From Phyllostachys edulis (taxonomy: Eukaryota; Streptophyta; Magnoliopsida; Poales; Poaceae), in NCBI GenBank assembly GCA_036346405.1, contig CM070557.1, positions 58,472,016-58,536,015 of the forward strand: 64,000 nucleotides of DNA. The letters are read 5' to 3'. Shown in pieces: positions 57,557-64,000 of this stretch; positions within the stretch are counted from its first letter, which is position 1; the number at the start of each line of letters is the position of its first letter. The notes under the pieces were generated by a model. It was not told the origin of the DNA. It made no database searches and saw only the letters and a list, made by a program, of their open reading frames with translations. The position numbers were made by a program, and so were the translations under genes.

Positions 57557-58723
57557 TCTGCAATAGCGACGGACGGGAACAATCGAGTTCTTCCCGTGGC
57601 ATTCGCTTTCGTTGAAAGCGAGAACACGGACAACTGGTTGTGGTTCCTGAAGAATGTGAGGATTTCTGTTGTGCAAGACCACCCCAACATATGCCTCATA
57701 CATGATCGATATGCAGGGCTGCTGCGTGCAATAACCCAGTAGCAACAAGGAGAGAACATACCAGCTGCATGGTCAGATCTGCAGAGCAGGTGGTGCATGA
57801 GGCACTTGGGTACAAACTTCTACAAGCAGTTCCGCAACAAAGATTTGATGAACAAGTTCAAGCGGCTGTGCAACCAGAACCAGCAACAGATGTTCGAAAC
57901 ACTCTAGAAGATTTTGGATGAGCGAACCAAGACGCACAGAAGGGAGGCAGAGAGAAGGGTCGCCCCAAGCACTGACCAGGCCCCCGAAGTATTGCCACAG
58001 CTACCCACAGATACTCCCAGATTGACGAGGAGGACGAGGGCACATGTTAGATGCTTTTCGGACTGGATTGAGCATGAGCCTAAGGAGAAGTGGTCACTGC
58101 TCCATGACAGGGGTGGTGCTCGATATGGTGTCATGACAACTAATCTATCCGAGGTGTACAACTAGATCACGCGCGGCGCAAGGTGTCTCCCTTTGGTGGG
58201 TATTGCGGAGGCAATTCTCCGCGGTACGATGAACTACTTTGTTAATAGAAGCAACAACGCGTCGCTCGCTATGGCAAATGACAGAATACTCTACTCCGCC
58301 ATGATCACCAAGTACATAGAGGAGAAGAGCAAGAAGGGTTAGATGCACCGGGCATTCAAGATGGGCACAAGGGGGCTTCGCTTCGAGATAATGTGCGGGG
58401 ATAAAGGACGTAGCGGGACGAACCGTGAGAGGATCACCCACGAGTGCACGTTGCGCCGCGGTAGTTGCATATGCACTTGCGACAAGCCCCTTCTTCTGCG
58501 TAGGCCCTGCTCCCATATCATAGCCGCATGTTCGACGGTGGTATGCAAAGATCCTGGCCAAGATTCTCTCGACTATTTCACTAAGGAGGCGGTGATGCAA
58601 ACCTGGACTGGGGAGATGTATGGTTACGCTGTGGTTGGCCATTTCACTGGCCATCCGACCTGGGAGCAACTAATCTTGGCCGTGGACATTGATAGGCTTA
58701 AGGGAAAGGTTGGCCGACGATAG
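57557..58723 (+). pseudogene. MULE transposase, DDE and SWIM part (four in-frame stops)
   Basis: A single frame from about 57557 to the stop at 58723, with TAG codons at 57740, 57905, 58163 and 58340 and no frameshift. It begins ATDGNNRVLPVAFAFVESEN, within the MULE catalytic domain, then DNWLWFLKNVRISVVQ and IHDRYAGLLRAI, which holds the second catalytic Asp. Then come RWCMRHLGTNFYKQF and NKFKRLCNQNQQ. The C-terminal SWIM zinc finger is CTCDKPLLLRRPCSHIIAAC (CxC...CxH). The first catalytic Asp is in the deleted part. Confidence 0.93.
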
Positions 58724-59299
58724 GTACGACACATCCGAAACTTGAAAGATTTTTAGAGAAAAATATGTTGCAAATAAAATCCTATAAAAATTACACAATA
58801 ATCTACACTATGTCAGAAACTTTCCCTAAAATTTTTATAATTTTTGGAACTATATTACTATGTCAAACAATTCCCTAAAGATCTCAGTACACTTAGGGGC
58901 AAAATCGTCTTTTCGCGGTTAAGTCAACGGCCTAGTCAACGGTCAACTCACAGGAATGGCAAAATGGGGATAGAAGTTGAGATCGAGTGGCAATGGAGGG
59001 AAGAGAAATTTTACGATGATATTTTAGAGAGTTTGTCAACTTCCAATGGCAAATAAGGAATTAACCCAAATGCAAAGGCCATTGCTTTGTGTGGTAGAAA
59101 ATGTGAAGTCTTTGGTCACAGGTCTACCGTTCCAAACATAGTCCTAGCTACTGATGTGCACTGACCGACCAGTCCTACCCCTGCTACATGCATGCCAAGT
59201 AGACGGCGAGAGTGACCTTGGCCAAATTTTTTGGTATTGTTCACGTGCCAATTAACAAAAATAACTCTCTCTTCGAATTAATTACAAAAATAGTACCAT
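58724..59299. other. Region downstream of the MULE transposase
   Basis: AT-rich at first, then an unassigned plus-strand frame (58844-59056). Probably the 3' part of the MULE. I could not find its terminal inverted repeat. Confidence 0.35.
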
Positions 59300-59740
59300 G
59301 AACAAGCGGGGAGTGACACGTGACTTGTCCGTGCCCCTGAGGGCCGAACTAAGCTTCAACTGACTATTAAATGGCTTAAAAATGATTTTTGATACTATTT
59401 GACACTATTTAATCATTAAATCACGGCATGAATTTTTTTTTGTACATGTGGTAATACATTTGAAGCTAGGAGTGCGAGGTAAAAAAACAAGAATAAAAAC
59501 AATTCAAATAAAAAGGTGCTCTCGACTGAATCTTTTTAAAGTGTTAAATAGTGTTGTACATAGTATTTCAAATAATATTAAATAGTGTCAGAAAACATTT
59601 TTTAAGCCATTTAATCGTCCGCCGAAGCTCCAACGTGCCCTACCTTGTTCGTGCCCTAAGAGTACGGTGGAGGCATGTCCGACTCTAAGGACACGGATAA
59701 GCCACGTGTCGCATCTTCGCTTATCCATAGTGCAATATTT
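59300..59740. mobile_element. Long-TIR MITE
   Basis: The left arm (about 59305-59400: TGACACGTGACTTGTCCGTG, then ATTAAATGGCTTAAAAATGA) mirrors the right arm (about 59595-59715: TTTTTTAAGCCATTTAAT, then CACGGATAAGCCACGTGTCG). The centre is AT-rich with repeated ATTAAATAGTGT words. Target duplication not resolved. Confidence 0.65.
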
Positions 59741-60327
59741 ATGATTGATTCAAAGACGGAGCTACTTTTGCTAATTCGTGCGCCGTGCCAAATAAGCTAA
59801 AAACTCCTATTTCTGTCCATTTGCATCGTTGCCTGGATGGATAGTACAGCCTTGTAGCTTGATGGAGCTTTTTATTTGGCCAAGTGAGTTTGATCAAAGT
59901 ATAATCGAGTCACAATATGCCCTGCAAGATAGGGCATTCCAAAACGCACCGCAGCTTAATTTCCTTTCTCAACATACAACGATTCTCACCATACAGTTTG
60001 CTTCCCAGACCACAGAGAAGATTTTGTCATGCATACAACGATGTGTTATAAATATTAAAATTGGAGCATCAGCAAAACCTTGCATAGGAATTTTGTAAGG
60101 TTACGGATTTATCCTCTACCTCTGGCTTTTTAGGCGTGTCCTAACGGGTGCACTTGCGTGATGGTGTGTGCGTGGCCTTGTAATAAAAAAAAATACAAAT
60201 ATCTGCCTAAACAAGTATAGACAAAAATGAAAGGAAGAAACTTGTCAACCTGTGTATCTTTTTAAAGAAAAGAAAAAGGATAAGAGAAGAGAAGAGGAAA
60301 CATATCCAAATTTAGGCCCAATTCCTC
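59741..60327. other. Unassigned spacer
   Basis: Holds an 89-codon plus-strand frame (59829-60098) without recognisable domain. No RNA gene or paired repeat seen. Confidence 0.35.
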
Positions 60328-60330
60328 TAA

Positions 60331-63231
60331 GGGCTTGTTTGGAAACTCCGATCCCAGCCGGGATCCCGACCAAATCCCATGGATCAAAACCCTCGGAGGA
60401 ATCTAGCCCTGCCCAGATAGGATGCGCGTTTGGAAGGCCCGAGGCTCGAATTTCCCGTCCACCCCGGTCCAATCCACGGGAAAAATCATCGCCGCTCAAG
60501 ACGAGAAAAACTTCCCGTCGCCTCACGAAGCATCGCCTGACCTCCTCCATCGCCTCGCCGCCGCCCACCGTCGCCGCCACTCAAACTCCAATGACGACGT
60601 CACGGTTAGTATTCTCCTCCTCTTGATACTCCTCTTGTTGCTCCTAGAGTTTCTCACAGATCTTCTCGCAGCCTACGGTGAGTTGGGAGCATGATGGTCG
60701 TGGCGGAATCGGAAGAGGCACAACTGGGTGAGGAAGGAGCCACCTTCGATTGCTTCTTTCGCAGCTAGCTACCCCTGTAGGTTGCACCCGAGCACCCCAT
60801 CGACCCCACCCTCCGCCTTTTCCCTTGCTTTTATGTAATTTTTGTGCTCAAATATGGCATTCCATTCTTTGGTAGATTCAAATAGGACATGTCGGTTTCA
60901 TGTTCTTCTCATCACAGACGTTAATTGATTGTTTAATTGGGGTGTTGAGGTGGAGGAACAGACAACAAGTTTTAGGTTGTGGCCGATAATTCCACTGGTA
61001 GACTGGTTGTTTAGGTTAGGTTTGGTTGTAGATAGTGATGAACTCACTCACCACCTCTATCTGAACCTTAGCTTTCTAATGCAAAGCATTGATGATAAAT
61101 ATTTTGATTTTAGTTGGTTTAGATGGTTGGTTTCAACATGCTCATAATTGTCTTGACCTGTAAAAAAACCGAAGCAAAAAAGAAGAAATTCTCAACCAAT
61201 CTTTTACGTTCTCTTAATCGACCAAATTAGTAATTTCAGATAGAAACTAGTTTTTGGGGGCATCCTCTATGTTGTCATAACCTTGACATCTGGTAAAGTA
61301 TCTAAATATTCTGTAAAAAATGTCAAACTCTCATTTCATGAATACATACCTACCTTAGTAGAGATGGTAGGTAAATGATACTTTTGATCATTGACAATTT
61401 CACATAGACAAACAATCACATCTTAGTAGAGAATGGGCAAAACTAACAGGCACTATCACATAGACAGACAATCACACCTAATACACTAGAAATTTCAAAG
61501 TTCAACCCACCAACATTTTTGTTGCTCATTTTATTGATAGTGTAGACCCACCCCAGGATGAGCTTACATCTGCACCCCTCTCCTCAGTTGTTCAATAAAT
61601 AGACTAGTGATTCTTCAGACAATGGTTTCTATTTTTAGCTATGTTCTGTTTGCATTGTGAAGTTATATCAGTGGTTTGTCCTTTTGTTTGTCTCTCTCTT
61701 TGTACATAATAGAATGGTTGTGTACTGTTACAATTTACAAATCTGCTATGCTTTTGTTACTGTTATGAAGACCTATTTGATTGGATTTTATCCCAATCTT
61801 TCATGCTTTCTGACCTTGGAGTTCTCCGATGTTCTCTATTCCTCTAGTTAGGTCGCCATCTTGATGATACTTGGGTGACATATGTTGGAAATGGAGCTGA
61901 AAATAGATCGTCCAATGTACTTTCTTTGGCGAGAATTAGCCTCTTGACACTCCAAGTGGTCGTTTTGGTCATTCATGCACTATAGTTGGTGATGCATTAG
62001 TCTTGTTTGGTGGGATTAATGATCGTGGGCAGCTTTTGAATGACACATGGATAGGCCAAATCATTTGTGAAGAACCTCGCAGGATGAGGATCTCACGGAG
62101 ACTGTTGGAGGTGGGCCCACTTGCACCATCTTGTGGTTCCAATGGATATTAATTGTGTTCGGTTCTAGTTAATCTGTCACGACCATATAAATCAAGCCGC
62201 TTTTTAAAATGACTATTTGTATTCCCAATTGTTCCGCACGCACTCACTATTTGCCTCTAATGTTTGGTATTGATTTTCTTTCAAAGAATTTATAATTTTG
62301 TGTTGGAAGGAATGCCTCAAGGTGATAGAGTCGATGTAAGAGTCGGCGCCTACTTTGTTTGGAGAACGATATGGATTTACATTTTGATATTTTAAGTCTT
62401 CACTTCATTGATCTAGTTCATTCCGTAAAATGGTGAGTACTTGCAAAACTTATATTTGGAGGAAAATTGTGTTAGAAGGTTTGATTAATATGGATGTTTT
62501 GACCGACAAAGACGAAGCTCTTGAGTTTGGCCGAAAAAGTTGACACCGCTTTGGGAAGGTTCCCAAGTATGTTGAGAAACTAGAGGTACTTTTTCCTTAA
62601 GCCTCCGCCTTAGAATGCAATTTATCATGTTTTTATTTTAGACAAAGATTAGGCCTACTTTTGAGTCCATACAGATCTGATATAAGGAATGTTGTTGTCC
62701 CAAGATGCATGAGAAATGAATGTACCATCTTGTTATGAAGGATGTGTTGGCAAAACAAGACTCATGTATGAAGGAGATGGGTTGAAATATGTGTAACGAA
62801 CTATGATCATCTTGTATTTGGCCATCTTTCTTATTCCTTGTTTGGATCAAATTACCCATGTATGAATGCTTGTATTCTTTCATTTGAATGTGTGGATGTT
62901 TGGATGTGATATGAATGGTGCAAATCTAGTCTATTTTTTCTCGAATTTTTCATATTTTGACGAATTTGATTTTTTTTATTTGTATTTATGAGTTTTTAAA
63001 TTATTTGTGATGTTTTCGAACTCGCTGTTTTCCCCTGATTTTCCTCGGAATTTTTCTGATTTTTTTTGAATACCCGGGATTTTTATCCCTTTGTCTTCCA
63101 AACGGTGGTAGGGAATATTTTCCGGGAAGGAACATTCCCCCAAGGGGTTGAGAGGGATTCTACATGCCCTTCAAAATCCTCCTTGGGATTTTCTTCCCGG
63201 GGATTTTCCCCCCTAGCATCCAAACAAACCC
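60331..63231. mobile_element. PIF/Harbinger-like element carrying an F-box/kelch gene fragment
   Basis: Termini GGGCTTGTTTGGAA and (complement of the right end) GGGTTTGTTTGGAT, with exact TAA duplications at 60328-60330 and 63232-63234, the classical PIF/Tourist target. Subterminal regions at both ends are rich in GGGATT/AATCCC words. No transposase. The left part (60400-60620) looks like a GC-rich leader. Plus-strand kelch sequence lies at 61848-62128. It resembles the RPT6-bearing element at 8545-11158 in size, ends and cargo style. Confidence 0.85.
61848..62128 (+). pseudogene. F-box/kelch-repeat protein fragment
   Basis: After an acceptor CCTCTAG the text reads GRHLDDTWVTYVGNG. After a frameshift near 61945 it continues PSGRFGHSCTIVGDALVLF, FGGINDRGQLLNDTWIG and LLEVGPLAP. 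These are two kelch repeats of the type found in plant F-box/kelch proteins related to Arabidopsis At1g51550 as I remember it. A kelch propeller would bind the substrate of an SCF ubiquitin ligase. The F-box and remaining blades are missing, and the frame is broken, so this is a fragment. It lies inside a PIF-like element, so it was probably captured. Confidence 0.82.
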
Positions 63232-63234
63232 TAA

Positions 63235-63547
63235 AGAAAAGAAAGAGTCTAGGCCCATTATATGTTCCTTAGCGGTTACAATAAAAGTTAAAACGCAAAC
63301 AAACCCTACTCTTGTTGTACGTTGTGCTCTGCCACGGAAGCAAACTATTGCCCTCGCGGATGTAAATCCTGTGACATTAAAAAGTAATATCATGGTAAAC
63401 AGTGCTGTGACATTGATATGTAACCGTCGGATTGAAAAACAGCGGACGTAATCGAGACCTGGTACTGTAGCTTAAACACGGTAGCATAAGTGCTGTTTAT
63501 AACACTGTAGCTTTACTGTAGGGCACTGTAGCACCCGGTCCTGCCCG
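63235..63547. other. Spacer with clustered CTGTAGC motifs
   Basis: Between 63460 and 63535 the words ACTGTAGC and GCACTGTAGC recur four times or more. The same words occur near 41575-41620, suggesting a shared repeat end. No gene. Confidence 0.4.
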
Positions 63548-63827
63548 TTGCTTTCTGATCCAACGGCCCAGATCTTAAGAATGTTGTCCGAGGATGCCCA
63601 TCCGGCCCTCGCCCGAGCGGTCACGCGCCTCCTCGGTGGCGGCCTCCCGCCGGCCGCCGCTTCTTCAGCGCTCTCCCTCCGCAGCCGCCTACTCTGCGGA
63701 CGTCCCGCTGACGGCGAGCCGTCCGCTCCGGGGGGCGCCGAGGCGGAGCGGTGGGAGGCGGAGATCCTCCGCGACGTCCAGCCGGTCGTACGTGGAGCTC
63801 GTCAAGGACATCCTCCACTCCGGCAGG
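63548..63827 (+). CDS. Possible first exon of an unidentified gene running off the window
   Basis: A GC-rich plus-strand segment open in at least two frames (63548-63883 from an ATG, and 63594-63851). A donor-like CGGCAG/GTCAGT follows at about 63827, and AT-rich intron-like DNA comes after it. The frame from 63594 ends SYVELVKDILHSG just before the donor, which reads as ordinary protein. The other frame contains PTAQILRMLSEDAHPALARA. I cannot tell which frame is used, and I do not recognise the product. The rest would lie right of the window. Confidence 0.35.
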
Positions 63828-64000
63828 TCAGTTGTTTGTTTCTCTTCTTGATATGTAAGGAACTTCCGTGGCTATCGTGGTAGGTGCTTTCGTTCCTTGC
63901 AATGTGGTAAGTGGGAAATGTGTATCAATCAACGCTTGGAGTAGTTTGCAGATTGTGCGTGTGATTGGAGGGAGTACTTTAGCTTTTGATATATAAAAGA

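Overview
This 64 kb window is plant nuclear DNA from a grass. The evidence is a methionine-rich 10 kDa (delta-type) seed prolamin, intron-containing fragments of conserved plant genes, and a dense set of grass-type transposons (PIF/Harbinger, Tourist, hAT, Mutator-like, Stowaway, Copia, long LTRs, LINE). The prolamin resembles the rice 10 kDa prolamin as I know it, but I cannot fix genus or tribe. Only two protein-coding genes look intact: the prolamin at 26420-26815 (-) and an intronless F-box/LRR gene of the SKIP2/VFB type at 38566-40155 (-). Almost everything else is mobile-element sequence or host-gene fragments inside or beside it.

Layout. 1-580: right end of a hAT element. 1323-4657 (-): broken mosaic with three exons of a MIRO-type mitochondrial Rho GTPase and two exons of an unidentified gene. 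6650-7740: GC-rich low-complexity tract. 7758-8443: solo LTR with a 21-bp minisatellite. 8545-11158: PIF-like element carrying two exons and an intron of the proteasome ATPase gene RPT6, itself hit by a solo LTR. 12491-17500: Tourist-like MITE split by a 4.7 kb PIF/Harbinger element with a decayed transposase and Myb-like ORF. 19660-23860: LINE remnants and an internally deleted Copia element. 23930-25036: 0.38 kb direct repeat.

25034-35026 is a four-unit tandem array (period about 2.15 kb), each unit carrying a prolamin gene on the minus strand. Unit 1 is intact. Units 2 and 3 have scrambled mature-protein sequence although their flanks are nearly identical to each other. Unit 4 is broken by a Mutator-like MITE and a hAT element and lacks its 5' end. 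Two more copies of the MITE follow. The F-box gene comes next, with repeat-rich DNA upstream of it.

42057-47053 holds an intact copy of the Tourist-like MITE, a composite element with a large inverted repeat, a small hAT MITE, a Stowaway MITE and a 1.65 kb hAT element. 48870-58723 is a decayed Mutator-like (MULE) element; a 5 kb LTR-like insertion sits in its upstream palindrome and a second LTR-retrotransposon fragment replaces the middle of its transposase. 59300-59740 is a long-TIR MITE. 60331-63231 is a second PIF-like element, carrying an F-box/kelch gene fragment. A partial GC-rich exon near 63.6-63.8 kb may be the start of a gene running off the right edge.

The window reads as a seed-storage-gene array and a ubiquitin-ligase gene embedded in nested transposons. 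Repeated capture of host exons by small DNA transposons is the most distinctive theme. Exact duplicated target sites support most of the boundaries given.
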